64,000 nt of DNA from Sphingomonas mollis (lineage in GTDB: Bacteria; Pseudomonadota; Alphaproteobacteria; Sphingomonadales; Sphingomonadaceae). The notes beneath the pieces were generated by a model. The model was not told the origin of the DNA and searched no databases. It saw only the letters and a program-made list of their open reading frames with translations. The DNA lies in contig NZ_JAELXS010000003.1 in assembly GCF_016427505.1 (NCBI RefSeq), positions 62,001-126,000 of the forward strand, given 5' to 3'. The number at the start of each line of letters is the position of its first letter. Within the stretch, counting starts at the first letter, position 1. This document shows, piece after piece, positions 35,560 to 46,107 of the stretch. Position numbers and translations under genes: made by a program.

Positions 35560-35841
35560 TCACTTGCCGCGCAGCGTGTTGAGCAGCGCCAGACCGACCA
35601 CGCCGAACAGTGCGGCGGTGGCATAGGGGCGCGCCTGCGCGAAACCCTTGGCCTTTTCGATCGTCGGACCGGGGTTGGCGAACACGTCCTTGGCTGCACC
35701 GGCCAGTTGCTTCGCGTTGCCCGCGAGCTGATCGGCGATGCCCTCGTTCTGCAACGACTTGTCGCCGGTCGCCTTGCCCAGCGTTTCCTTCACATTGCCG
35801 CCGAAATCCTGGCCTTCGCCCTTCAGGGTGGTGGTGTTCAT
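35560..35841 (-). CDS. CsbD-family stress protein
   Basis: A 93-residue protein from the ATG with AAGGAG upstream. The CsbD pattern KGEGQDFGGNVKETLGKATGD is followed by QNEGIADQLAGNAKQLAGAAKD and a C-terminal hydrophobic segment ATAALFGVVGLALLNTLRGK that could anchor it in the membrane. The family is induced in general stress; function is unclear. Confidence 0.88.
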   Translation of the reverse strand: MNTTTLKGEGQDFGGNVKETLGKATGDKSLQNEGIADQLAGNAKQLAGAAKDVFANPGPTIEKAKGFAQARPYATAALFGVVGLALLNTLRGK

Positions 35842-35931
35842 GTCGTTTGCTCCTTCGAATACATTCATGGTGAACGCTTTCAGGGGCGTAACGATCGAAC
35901 ACGACGTAGGTGCCAACCGATTTTCAGCCGA

Positions 35932-36954
35932 TCATCGCACCAGATACGGCACCGATACCGAAAAGTTCGATTGCCGCGCCATCGGTCCTTGCGGCCGGAT
36001 GCGAACATGGGTGACGGCGGATTGCGACGCGGTGTTGCCGGCGACCGGCGCATAGGTCCAGGTCGCGCCGCCATCGGCGGAGAAATCGACATTGTCGGTG
36101 GCGTCGGCGGGGGTGCCGTACCGGGCGGAGACGCCGGACGCGGGTGAGCCGTCGGTCAACACGATCGCCGCGCCGCCGGACGCCCCGTCTCCATCCAGCG
36201 CGACATAGGTGCCGGCCGGTGTCGGCAGGATGACGTTCAGCGATCCACTGTCCAGCGGGACCAGATCGGGATTGGCCAGATTGGCGGCGATGCGTCGTCG
36301 GCTGCCGGGCAGGGTCTTGGGATAGCTGGTGCCGTTCACCGGATCCCAGGTCGTGGTCGATGTCATCGAGATAGTCGCATCGCGGGGCGTCACCGTCAGC
36401 GTCACATCGATCGTCGAGGTGCCAGTGCCGAAATCACGCGTGCCGATGCACAGGCCCGCCAGACTGACCCCGCCGGGGCAAAGCGACCAGTTCCAGTTGA
36501 TCGTGATCCGATCGGTATAGGTGCCGACCGGGGGCAGGGTGCCGCCGGTCGGTTTGACGTAGAAGGGCAGGTCGACGTTGCTGGCGCCCAGTAGCCCCAG
36601 CACGTTCAGCAGGTTGTTCTGCATGAAATCGAATGCGACGCCGGGTTTGATTTCATACGTCGTGGCGGTGGCGTCGGCCCATAGCTTGTATGGGATGCTG
36701 CCGCCGCCCGATCGTACCAGCGTCGATCCGTTCAGCGTGCTGATCGTCGCGCCGATATAGTTGCTGCCGAGCAGGACGATGACCGAACTGGGGCAACTCA
36801 GCCCGCCCCGACTCTGTAATCCCGGCACCGCCGCCGCCTTCACCGCCGCCGGGGAATAGGTGCCGAGACTGGTCGTGACCGACGTGCTGAGCGTACACGC
36901 GGCGGCGGGGGTTGCGACCAGGAACGCCGCGGCCGCGGCGATGACGGCACGCAT
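35932..36954 (-). CDS. secreted spore coat U (SCPU) domain protein
   Basis: About 340 residues. The signal peptide MRAVIAAAAAFLVATPAAAC is followed by an SCPU-like start TSVTTSLGTYSPAAVKAAAV, a cysteine pair (LSCPSS and later LCPGG/LCIGT) and a second beta-rich half ending SVSVPYLVR. SCPU proteins are usually subunits of chaperone-usher pili (Csu type), but no chaperone or usher is next to it. The upstream in-frame codons (from 37050) are not a plausible leader, so the ATG at 36954 is used. Confidence 0.75.
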   Translation of the reverse strand: MRAVIAAAAAFLVATPAAACTLSTSVTTSLGTYSPAAVKAAAVPGLQSRGGLSCPSSVIVLLGSNYIGATISTLNGSTLVRSGGGSIPYKLWADATATTYEIKPGVAFDFMQNNLLNVLGLLGASNVDLPFYVKPTGGTLPPVGTYTDRITINWNWSLCPGGVSLAGLCIGTRDFGTGTSTIDVTLTVTPRDATISMTSTTTWDPVNGTSYPKTLPGSRRRIAANLANPDLVPLDSGSLNVILPTPAGTYVALDGDGASGGAAIVLTDGSPASGVSARYGTPADATDNVDFSADGGATWTYAPVAGNTASQSAVTHVRIRPQGPMARQSNFSVSVPYLVR

Positions 36955-37067
36955 CAGGTGTCCGGCGGATAGGCGGAATCGATCGGGGCGAACCATCTGC
37001 ATGAACGAAGGAGTCGCCGCGAATCGATGAACGATCGGTAAGTGAACCACGATGGTTGTAATTTTAT

Positions 37068-39410
37068 GTGACGATGCCGCGTTTCGGCGCGATGGACCGC
37101 TACCCCGTCGCGATGAAATGCGGTAGCGATGCTTCCATGCCCGCTACGGCCGCCGCCTCCGCCCGCGAAATCCTCGTCCGTCTTCACGATGTGATGGCGG
37201 CGCGCACGCCTGCCCAGGCCAAGCTGAACCAGGTGGTCGGCATCATCGGCGAGGCGACCGACAGCGAGGTCTGTTCGATCTATCTGCTCCGCGAAGGCGT
37301 GCTGGAATTGTTCGCGACGCGCGGATTGGCGCAGGAGGCGGTTCACGTCACCAAGCTGGCGCTGGGCGAGGGGCTGGTCGGCACGATCGCCGAACGCGGC
37401 GAAGTGTTGAACCTCGACGAAGCGGCCAGCCACCCCGATTTCGCCTACAAGCCGGAAACCGGCGAGGAACGCTTCCACAGCTTCGCCGGCGTGCCGATCA
37501 TCCGGCGTGAGCGGGTGGTGGGCGTGCTGGCGGTTCAGCATGTCGAACAGCGCCGCTATGCCGATATCGAGATCGAGGCATTGCAGACGGTGGCGATGGT
37601 GCTGTCCGAACTGATCGCCAATGCCGGCCTGATCGACGTGGCGGGCGGCGGGCGCGACCGCATCCAGTCGACGGCGGCGGTGAACCTGCCCGGCCAGAAA
37701 CTGGTCGACGGCATGGCATCGGGCGCGGCGGTCTTTCACCAGCCGCGCATCGTCGTCGAACATACCGTGGCGGAGGATACCGATGCCGAACGCCACCGCG
37801 TCTATGCCGCGTTCGACAAGATGCGCGAACAGATCGACCGGATCGCGCGTGAGGCGGAATTCGGCGTCGGCGGCGAGCATCTGGAGGTCATCGAGACCTA
37901 CAAGATGTTCGCCTATGACGAGGGTTGGGCACGGCGGATCAACGAGGCGATCGACAGCGGCCTGACCGCCGAGGCCGCGATCGAGCGCGTGCAGCAACGC
38001 ACCCGCCAGCGGATGCGCCAGATCGACGACCCGTTGCTCGCCGACCGGATGCACGATCTGGAGGACCTGTCTAACCGCTTGCTCCGTATCGTCTCCGGTC
38101 AGGTCGGCACCGCCGCGCAACTGGGTCTGCGGCAGGACACGATCCTGATCGCGCGAAATCTGGGGCCGGCGGAACTGCTGGAATATGACCGGCGGCGGCT
38201 GAAGGGCGTGATTCTGGAGGAAGGGTCGCTGACCGCGCACGTCACCATCGTCGCCCGCGCGATGGGGGTGCCGGTGCTCGGTCGGGTGCGCAACGTGCGT
38301 CGGACGATCGCGGAGGGTGACATGCTCCTTCTCGACGTGACCGGCGGCACCGTGTTCGTGCGGCCATCGACGGCGATGGAGGGGGCGTTCGACGCCCAGC
38401 TGCAACTGCGCCAGAAGCGCAAGGCCGCTTTCGCCGCACTGCGCGATCTGCCGCCGGAGACGAAGGACGGCCACCGCATCACGCTGATGGTGAATGCCGG
38501 CCTGCGCGACGACGTCGCCGCGCTCGATCTGACGGGGGCGGACGGGATCGGCCTGTTCCGCACCGAATTCCAGTTCCTCGTTTCCGCCACGCTGCCGCAG
38601 CGCGAACGTCAGCAACGGCTGTATCGCGAGGTGCTGGACGCGGCGGGCGGGCGGCCCGTGGTGTTCCGCACCGTCGATATCGGCGGCGACAAGGCGTTGC
38701 CCTATCTGACGGTCGAGGCGGAGGGCGAGGAGAACCCGGCGATGGGCTGGCGCGCGCTGCGGCTGGCACTGGAACGCAGCGGCCTGATGAAGGCACAGGC
38801 GCGCGCCTTGCTGGAAGCGGGTGCGGGCCGGACGCTGAACGTGATGTTCCCGATGGTATCGGAAGCATGGGAGTTCGACGAGGCGAAGGCCCTGTTCGAG
38901 GCGCAGCGCGACTGGCTGGTCCAGCGTGGCAAGCGCCTGCCGAACGAGGTCCGTTATGGCGCGATGCTGGAGGTGCCGGCGCTGGCCGAACAGCTCGACC
39001 TGTTGCTGCCGGCGATCGATTTCCTGTCGATCGGTACCAACGACCTGACCCAGTTCCTGTTCGCCGCCGATCGCGCCAATCCGAAACTGGCGGAGCGATA
39101 CGACTGGCTGTCGTCGTCGATCCTGCGCTTCCTGCGCCGGGTGGTCGAGCCGGCACGCGCCGCGAATGTGCCGGTGGCGGTGTGCGGCGAGATGGGCGGG
39201 CGGCCGCTGGAGGCGATGGCGCTGATCGGCATCGGCATCGACCGGCTGTCGATCACCCCGGCCGCCGTCGGGCCGGTGAAGGCGATGATCCGGTCGCTCG
39301 ACCGGGCGGCGCTGACCGCCTTCATGACCGGCCTGCTGGCGACACCGCCGCGTGACATGCGCGGTGCGTTGACGGCATGGGCCGAAGCGCAGCGCGTCGA
39401 ACTGGCGTAG
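37068..39410 (+). CDS. ptsP: phosphoenolpyruvate-protein phosphotransferase PtsP (EI-Ntr)
   Basis: Up to 780 residues. An N-terminal GAF domain (~residues 40-190, SEVCSIYLLREGVLELFATR) is joined to enzyme I. The phospho-acceptor histidine is in EEGSLTAHVTIVARAMG; the C-terminal PEP-binding barrel has GADGIGLFRTEFQFL, FRTVDIGGDKALPY and SIGTNDLTQFLFAADR. It starts the nitrogen-related phosphotransfer chain (EI-Ntr to NPr to EIIA-Ntr). Several in-frame starts exist; the ATG at 37137 (MPATAAASAREIL) best fits the family, none has a strong ribosome site. Confidence 0.95.
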   Translation: MTMPRFGAMDRYPVAMKCGSDASMPATAAASAREILVRLHDVMAARTPAQAKLNQVVGIIGEATDSEVCSIYLLREGVLELFATRGLAQEAVHVTKLALGEGLVGTIAERGEVLNLDEAASHPDFAYKPETGEERFHSFAGVPIIRRERVVGVLAVQHVEQRRYADIEIEALQTVAMVLSELIANAGLIDVAGGGRDRIQSTAAVNLPGQKLVDGMASGAAVFHQPRIVVEHTVAEDTDAERHRVYAAFDKMREQIDRIAREAEFGVGGEHLEVIETYKMFAYDEGWARRINEAIDSGLTAEAAIERVQQRTRQRMRQIDDPLLADRMHDLEDLSNRLLRIVSGQVGTAAQLGLRQDTILIARNLGPAELLEYDRRRLKGVILEEGSLTAHVTIVARAMGVPVLGRVRNVRRTIAEGDMLLLDVTGGTVFVRPSTAMEGAFDAQLQLRQKRKAAFAALRDLPPETKDGHRITLMVNAGLRDDVAALDLTGADGIGLFRTEFQFLVSATLPQRERQQRLYREVLDAAGGRPVVFRTVDIGGDKALPYLTVEAEGEENPAMGWRALRLALERSGLMKAQARALLEAGAGRTLNVMFPMVSEAWEFDEAKALFEAQRDWLVQRGKRLPNEVRYGAMLEVPALAEQLDLLLPAIDFLSIGTNDLTQFLFAADRANPKLAERYDWLSSSILRFLRRVVEPARAANVPVAVCGEMGGRPLEAMALIGIGIDRLSITPAAVGPVKAMIRSLDRAALTAFMTGLLATPPRDMRGALTAWAEAQRVELA

Positions 39411-39529
39411 GGCGCGCGCGACTGGCCGCGGCATATGGCAACTTAGGTCAACCTTGCGTTGACAGCGCGCGGGTGCTCTGGAACATCAGGAACGACATGC
39501 CGTGTGTCGGCATGCGTCGGAGTAGCTGA

Positions 39530-40459
39530 ATGAACGATGTCGAGCCCGGCGACACGCCTGCAGTCGAGCGGGTCGGCGAGCGATTGCGGTTGGCGCGGGA
39601 GGCTCATGGCCTCTCCCTGGCAGAGGTGGGACAGCGCACGCGCGTGCCGTTGCGTCATCTCGAAGCGATCGAGGCCACGGATTTCTCGTTGTTGCCGTCG
39701 CCCACCTATGCGGTCGGTTTCGCGCGCGCCTATGCCCGTGCCGTCGGCGCGGACGAGGTTGCGGCGGCGCAGGACGTGCGCCGCGAACTGGCCCGCCTGC
39801 CGCGTGCGCCCGAATATGAGCCGTATCAGGCTGCCGATCCCACACGCGTTCCGTCGCGCGGGGTGGCGATCGTCGGACTGGGCCTTGCCCTGGCGATCAT
39901 GATTCTGGTCGGCCTGTGGTACGCGACCGACCTGTTCCGGCCGGGGACGACCGCGCAGGCGGACGTCGCCAGCACGACGCCGGCGGTCGGTCCGGTCGTC
40001 ACGGTTCCCGTTCCGTCGCCGACGCCGCAGGTCGCGCAGGTGCGGCTGGCGGCGGGTGACAGCGACGTATGGCTGCGCGTGTACGATGCCGCCAACGCGA
40101 CCTTGTTCCTGGGCACGCTGCAACCCGGGCAGGGCTTCGACGTCCCGCCGGCCGCCGATCGACCGATGGTGAATGTCGGGCGCCCGGATCAGTTGCGGAT
40201 CACCGTCAATGGATCGTCCATCCCGGCACTGGGCGACGGATCGCGGGCGATCAAGGATGTGCCGGTCGACGGCCCGTCGCTGCTGGCACGGGCGAGCGGC
40301 AAGCCGCTACCGGCGGCGTCGCCCACGGTCGGCGCGCCGATCGACCCGGCCACCGCGCCGCTGGTACCGGACGCCGAGACTCGTCGATCGACCGATACGC
40401 TACCTACGAGCCGCGCGACGGCCAGCGAGCCGTCGCCTCCTGCCGATCCCAACGATTGA
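39530..40459 (+). CDS. rodZ: RodZ-like HTH and DUF4115 membrane protein
   Basis: A 309-residue protein. The cytosolic Xre-type HTH is VGERLRLAREAHGLSLAEVG with RVPLRHLEAIE. One membrane helix (GVAIVGLGLALAIMILVGLWY, ~residues 108-128) follows. A periplasmic beta domain (DUF4115: DSDVWLRVYDAANATLFLG, QGFDVPPA) and a disordered proline tail complete it. RodZ links MreB to cell-wall elongation. 3 bases upstream of the CpoB-like gene. Confidence 0.88.
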   Translation: MNDVEPGDTPAVERVGERLRLAREAHGLSLAEVGQRTRVPLRHLEAIEATDFSLLPSPTYAVGFARAYARAVGADEVAAAQDVRRELARLPRAPEYEPYQAADPTRVPSRGVAIVGLGLALAIMILVGLWYATDLFRPGTTAQADVASTTPAVGPVVTVPVPSPTPQVAQVRLAAGDSDVWLRVYDAANATLFLGTLQPGQGFDVPPAADRPMVNVGRPDQLRITVNGSSIPALGDGSRAIKDVPVDGPSLLARASGKPLPAASPTVGAPIDPATAPLVPDAETRRSTDTLPTSRATASEPSPPADPND

Positions 40460-40462
40460 TAA

Positions 40463-41476
40463 GTGACGGTGACGATGTGTAACGCTTTCCCCGTACCTAC
40501 GCCGACATCCATGCCGACGCGTCCCGGCCGATCGGTCGTCACCCTGCTGGCCGGCATCGCCGCCCTGTCGGTGCCGGCGCTGGCCAGCGCCCAGTCGGGC
40601 AATGTCGAAGGACGCGTCGGCCGGCTGGAAAGCGAGATGCGCGCGGTGCAGCGCAAGGTCTTCCCGTCGGGCGATCAGTTGCTCCAGCCCGAAGTAACGG
40701 CGCCGGCGCCGACCACCGAAATTCCCGGCAGCCCCGCCTCCAGCGCGATGATCGATCTGGGTGCCCGCGTGTCGTCGCTGGAACAGCAGATGTCCAGCCT
40801 GACCGGGCAGGCGGAGCAGAACGGATACCAGCTCCGCCAGTTGCGCGAGCAATTCGACGTCTACAAGACCGCGACCGACGCCAAACTGGCGACGCTGATC
40901 GCTCCGCCGGTCGCGGCCGCCGCACCCGCGATGGGCGGCGGTGACGACGAGCCTGCGCCGATCGCATCCACGCGCCCGTCGCGTCCGGTGTCTGGGAAGC
41001 CCACCGCCGACACGGACGCGAGCCCTGCAAAGGCCGAACCCGGTCGCGCTGCCCGTCTGGCGGCCGTCGCACGACCGACCGGCGGCGAGCCGGTCGAGGA
41101 TGCCTATCTATATGGCTACCGTCTCTGGGAGGCGAAGCTCTATCCCGAGGCGCAGGCGCAGTTGAAGAAGACCGTCGCCGATTATCCCAAGAGCCGTCGG
41201 GCCAGTTTCGCGCAGAATCTGCTCGGTCGATCCTATCTGGACGACGGCAAGCCCAGCCTCGCCTCGATGGCCTTTTACGACAATTACAAGAAGATGCCGG
41301 ATGGCGAGCGCGCACCCGACAGCCTGCTGTATCTGGGGCAGGCACTGGTGAAGCTCGGCAAGCCGGCGGATGCGTGCAAGGTCTATGACGAGCTGAGCGA
41401 CGTCTATGCCGGCAAATTGTCGTCGGCGATGAAAGCGGACATCACGCGTGGCCGCACCACCGCCAAGTGCAAGTGA
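40463..41476 (+). CDS. cpoB: Tol-Pal coordinator CpoB/YbgF-like
   Basis: A 337-residue periplasmic protein. A signal peptide (VVTLLAGIAALSVPALASAQ) leads to a coiled-coil trimerisation region (GRVGRLESEMRAVQRKV and SSLEQQMSSLTGQAEQN), then TPR repeats with DAYLYGYRLWEAKLYPEAQ and LLGRSYLDDGKPSLA. It coordinates cell-wall synthesis with Tol-Pal outer-membrane constriction. The start may be the GTG at 40463 or the ATG at 40475. The end overlaps tilS by 29 bases. Confidence 0.9.
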   Translation: MTVTMCNAFPVPTPTSMPTRPGRSVVTLLAGIAALSVPALASAQSGNVEGRVGRLESEMRAVQRKVFPSGDQLLQPEVTAPAPTTEIPGSPASSAMIDLGARVSSLEQQMSSLTGQAEQNGYQLRQLREQFDVYKTATDAKLATLIAPPVAAAAPAMGGGDDEPAPIASTRPSRPVSGKPTADTDASPAKAEPGRAARLAAVARPTGGEPVEDAYLYGYRLWEAKLYPEAQAQLKKTVADYPKSRRASFAQNLLGRSYLDDGKPSLASMAFYDNYKKMPDGERAPDSLLYLGQALVKLGKPADACKVYDELSDVYAGKLSSAMKADITRGRTTAKCK

Positions 41477-42470
41477 GCCGCTGACCGATCCCGCGCCGCT
41501 CGCGGCGGCGGCGGCCCGTTTCGCGCGCGACCTGATCGCGACGCTCGGCCGGACGCCGGGTGATGACGAGATACTGGCGCTCGCCGTATCGGGCGGCCCC
41601 GACAGCATGGCGATGCTGTCGCTGGCGCAGGCGGCGCGGCCGGGCAGGATCGCGGCGGCGACCTTCGATCACCGGCTCCGCGCCGCATCGGCGGGCGAGG
41701 CGGCGATGGTCGCGGACTGGTGCGCCGATCACGATATTCCCCATGCGATCCTGACCCCCGCCACACCGCTCGCGATGGCCAATGTACAGGCGACGGCCCG
41801 CGCGGCGCGGTATGAGGCACTGACGGCCTGGGCGACGAACATCGGCGCTACCATGCTCGCGACCGCGCATCATGCCGACGATCAGGCGGAAACCTTTCTG
41901 ATGCGGGCCAATCGCGGCTGCGGCCCGGCAGGACTGGCCGGTATCCGCGCGCGGCGACCGCTGGCGCCGGGCGTCGAACTGGTCAGGCCGTTGGTCGGCT
42001 GGCGGCGCGCCGATCTGGCGACCATCGCAGCCGGTATGCCGACCGTCGACGATCCCTCCAACCGCGACACCCGGTTCGATCGGGCACGGATGCGGCACTG
42101 GCTAGCCGGTCAGGAATTGCTCGACCCCGCCAGGCTCGCCCGCACCGCCACCTATGTCGCCGAGGCGCAGGCCGATCTGGTGGCGTTGAGCGACTGGTTC
42201 TGGCTCAGTCGCCGCCGGCCGGGCGCGGACATGGCGATCGACGTCGCCGGCTTGCCGCGCGTCCTGTGCCGGATGCTGGCCCGGCGGGCCGTCGCTCAGG
42301 TCAGGCACGACCACGCGCTCGCCACACCCCTCTTCACCGATTCGTCCAATGTCGAGCCGCTGATCGACGCGCTGTCGGCCGGCAAAAGCGCGACGCAGGG
42401 TGCGGTGATGGCGACCGCGAAAGGCATGATCTGGCATTTTCGCCCGGCTCCACCGCGTAAAGGCGCCTGA
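41448..42470 (+). CDS. tilS: tRNA(Ile)-lysidine synthetase
   Basis: A 340-residue PP-loop enzyme with ALAVSGGPDSMAMLSLA, FDHRLRAASAGEAAMVADWC and ATAHHADDQAETFLMR. It attaches lysine to the wobble C of tRNA-Ile so that AUA is read correctly. The GTG start lies inside the cpoB end. The C-terminal domain is shorter than in E. coli TilS, as is usual in Alphaproteobacteria. Confidence 0.95.
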   Translation: MAAPPPSASEPLTDPAPLAAAAARFARDLIATLGRTPGDDEILALAVSGGPDSMAMLSLAQAARPGRIAAATFDHRLRAASAGEAAMVADWCADHDIPHAILTPATPLAMANVQATARAARYEALTAWATNIGATMLATAHHADDQAETFLMRANRGCGPAGLAGIRARRPLAPGVELVRPLVGWRRADLATIAAGMPTVDDPSNRDTRFDRARMRHWLAGQELLDPARLARTATYVAEAQADLVALSDWFWLSRRRPGADMAIDVAGLPRVLCRMLARRAVAQVRHDHALATPLFTDSSNVEPLIDALSAGKSATQGAVMATAKGMIWHFRPAPPRKGA

Positions 42471-42552
42471 ACATCGCATTCCGCGCGGTTTGTTCCATTG
42501 CCATTAACCCTTGCCGGCTTATCTTGTGGTCACGAAAGGTAGCCCTGTGCCC

Positions 42553-44517
<1,965 letters not shown>

Positions 44518-44554
44518 CAAAACTCCGTTAAGCCTCGGGAAAGCCGGGGTTCGG

Positions 44555-44591
44555 CATGGGCCGGTCTTCCTGACAGGAAGGCTGGCCCATG
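44555..44591 (+). promoter_or_regulatory. hairpin covering the ribosome site of the next gene
   Basis: CATGGGCC (44555-44562) pairs with GGCCCATG (44584-44591), and inside it CTTCCTG pairs with CAGGAAG. The 3' strand contains both the Shine-Dalgarno AGGAAGG and the ATG of the following gene. It lies 38 bases past the ftsH stop, so it can end the ftsH transcript or block translation. Confidence 0.6.
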
Positions 44592-44972
44592 TCGTTTCAT
44601 ACTCCCCTCGCTGCCCGGATCGCAGTACCGCTCCTTGCCCTCGCGATGGCGGCGCCGGCCGATGCGGCGATGACCGTCGGCACGTTCCTCACTCGCGCCA
44701 ACGCGCTTCGTTATCAGGGCATCGGCGCGATGCTGTCCCCCGATTTTCAGGTGCTCCGCGAAGAAGCCCGTCAGGCGAAGAACCAGTTGAAGGCGGAGAA
44801 TGCCGCCCGCCTGGCCGCGCACAAGCCTGCGCTGGCGTGCGTACCCGAAGGCGAGTCGATCGGGATCGAGGAGATGCTCGACGGCCTCGCCGCGCTGCCC
44901 GCCGCGGACAAGCGCCGCCCGCTCAAGGATGGATATGGCAAGGTGCTGGCGAGGCGCTTCCCCTGCCGTTGA
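44589..44972 (+). CDS. small secreted protein, Rap1a/Tai-like
   Basis: 127 residues. The signal peptide (RIAVPLLALAMAAPADAA) is followed by MTVGTFLTRANALRYQG, a charged helix QAKNQLKAENAARLAAHKPA, then two cysteines (ALACVPEG and the terminal RFPCR) probably forming a disulfide. Composition and cysteine placement resemble Rap1a/Tai-type periplasmic immunity proteins, but no type VI effector is nearby, so the role is open. Confidence 0.7.
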   Translation: MSFHTPLAARIAVPLLALAMAAPADAAMTVGTFLTRANALRYQGIGAMLSPDFQVLREEARQAKNQLKAENAARLAAHKPALACVPEGESIGIEEMLDGLAALPAADKRRPLKDGYGKVLARRFPCR

Positions 44973-44981
44973 CCCGGTTGG

Positions 44982-46019
44982 TCAGCCGACCAGCCCCAGT
45001 CCCATCAACAGCGTGACGAAGCCGGCCAGCGCGACATTGGCGGCGATGAACATCAGGACCATGCGCAACGCCGCGCCGACCCGCCCGATCAGGTAGGTGC
45101 CACGCAATTGCTTGTACATGTGGATCGGGATGACGATCGACGCGCACGTCATCAACAGCCCGGTAGCGATCCCGCTCATTCCCACCAGACTCAGCACGAC
45201 GCCGACCAGACTGACGAAGCACAATGAATAGGTGACGAAAATCGCGTGGTCGTACATCGTGAAGCGGCGGCTGAACGGAAACAACAGCCACATGAAGGGC
45301 AGCGACAGCGGGATCAGCACCCAGGCGAATTTATACGCGTTGGATTGCAGCTTGTAGAGCATGAGGTTGGGGTTCTCGGCCGCCTTCGCCAATCCCTTGT
45401 CGAGCCGCTTCCAGCCGGTGCGGACCTTCTCCAGCCCGGAAAGCTTGCCGGGTTCCATAGTGGCGAGGACGGTCTGCGTCGCAGCGGTCTCACGCTGCCG
45501 CTCGGCGATGCGCGCGTCGATCGCGTCGCGGGCGGCGGGCGTGGTGGCGCGGGCGCGTTCGGCAGTCAGGCTGGCGATCTGCTCGCCGTTTCGGGCGATC
45601 GACTGTTCGATCTTCACCCGCGCGCTGCGCGCTTCTTTCTCCTCCAGTTCGGGCAGTTCCAGATGCGCGCCGACCACGCTCAACATCGCGAACAGCACGA
45701 AGACGATGAACAGGAACAGCGCCAGCGGCGACACGAACCGCGCCCGCTCACCATCGATGTACCGACGGGTGAGGGCACCGGGATGGAACAGCAGCATCGG
45801 CAGCGTCCGCCAGATCTTGCCCTCGAAATGAAAGACGCCGTGCGCCAGTTCGTGGCCGATCGCGCCCATAGTGCGATGGACATGGCCGCATTGACCGCAA
45901 TCGTGGCAGAAATCGCCGACTCGCACCGCGCCGCAGTTCAGACAGTGTCCACCCGCGCCGTCATGATGCGGAGCCACGGCGTCCGCGCTCGTCGTATCGA
46001 AATGTCCGATCGTCGCCAT
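44982..46019 (-). CDS. DUF3667 zinc-ribbon membrane protein
   Basis: This is a 345-residue protein. A zinc ribbon (CLNCGAVRVGDFCHDCGQ) opens it, then TRRYIDGERARFVSPLALFLF, which is the DUF3667 signature. A coiled-coil loop (~residues 130-215) and four hydrophobic helices at the C-terminus follow. Function unknown. Converges with the small secreted protein gene 9 bases away. Confidence 0.88.
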   Translation of the reverse strand: MATIGHFDTTSADAVAPHHDGAGGHCLNCGAVRVGDFCHDCGQCGHVHRTMGAIGHELAHGVFHFEGKIWRTLPMLLFHPGALTRRYIDGERARFVSPLALFLFIVFVLFAMLSVVGAHLELPELEEKEARSARVKIEQSIARNGEQIASLTAERARATTPAARDAIDARIAERQRETAATQTVLATMEPGKLSGLEKVRTGWKRLDKGLAKAAENPNLMLYKLQSNAYKFAWVLIPLSLPFMWLLFPFSRRFTMYDHAIFVTYSLCFVSLVGVVLSLVGMSGIATGLLMTCASIVIPIHMYKQLRGTYLIGRVGAALRMVLMFIAANVALAGFVTLLMGLGLVG

Positions 46020-46107
46020 GTGTCTGTCGTACCCCCCGGTCGCTGGCGCCGGTCATAACGGACGATGCCCTATCGTGCGAGGGCGCTTCGCATGCTAGCG
46101 GGCGGAC

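Noticed and set aside
36954..39434. 826-codon frame on the minus strand opposite ptsP
   Set aside because: It is the antisense of a clear PtsP gene; its long arginine/histidine/aspartate-rich product is the usual shadow in high-G+C coding DNA.
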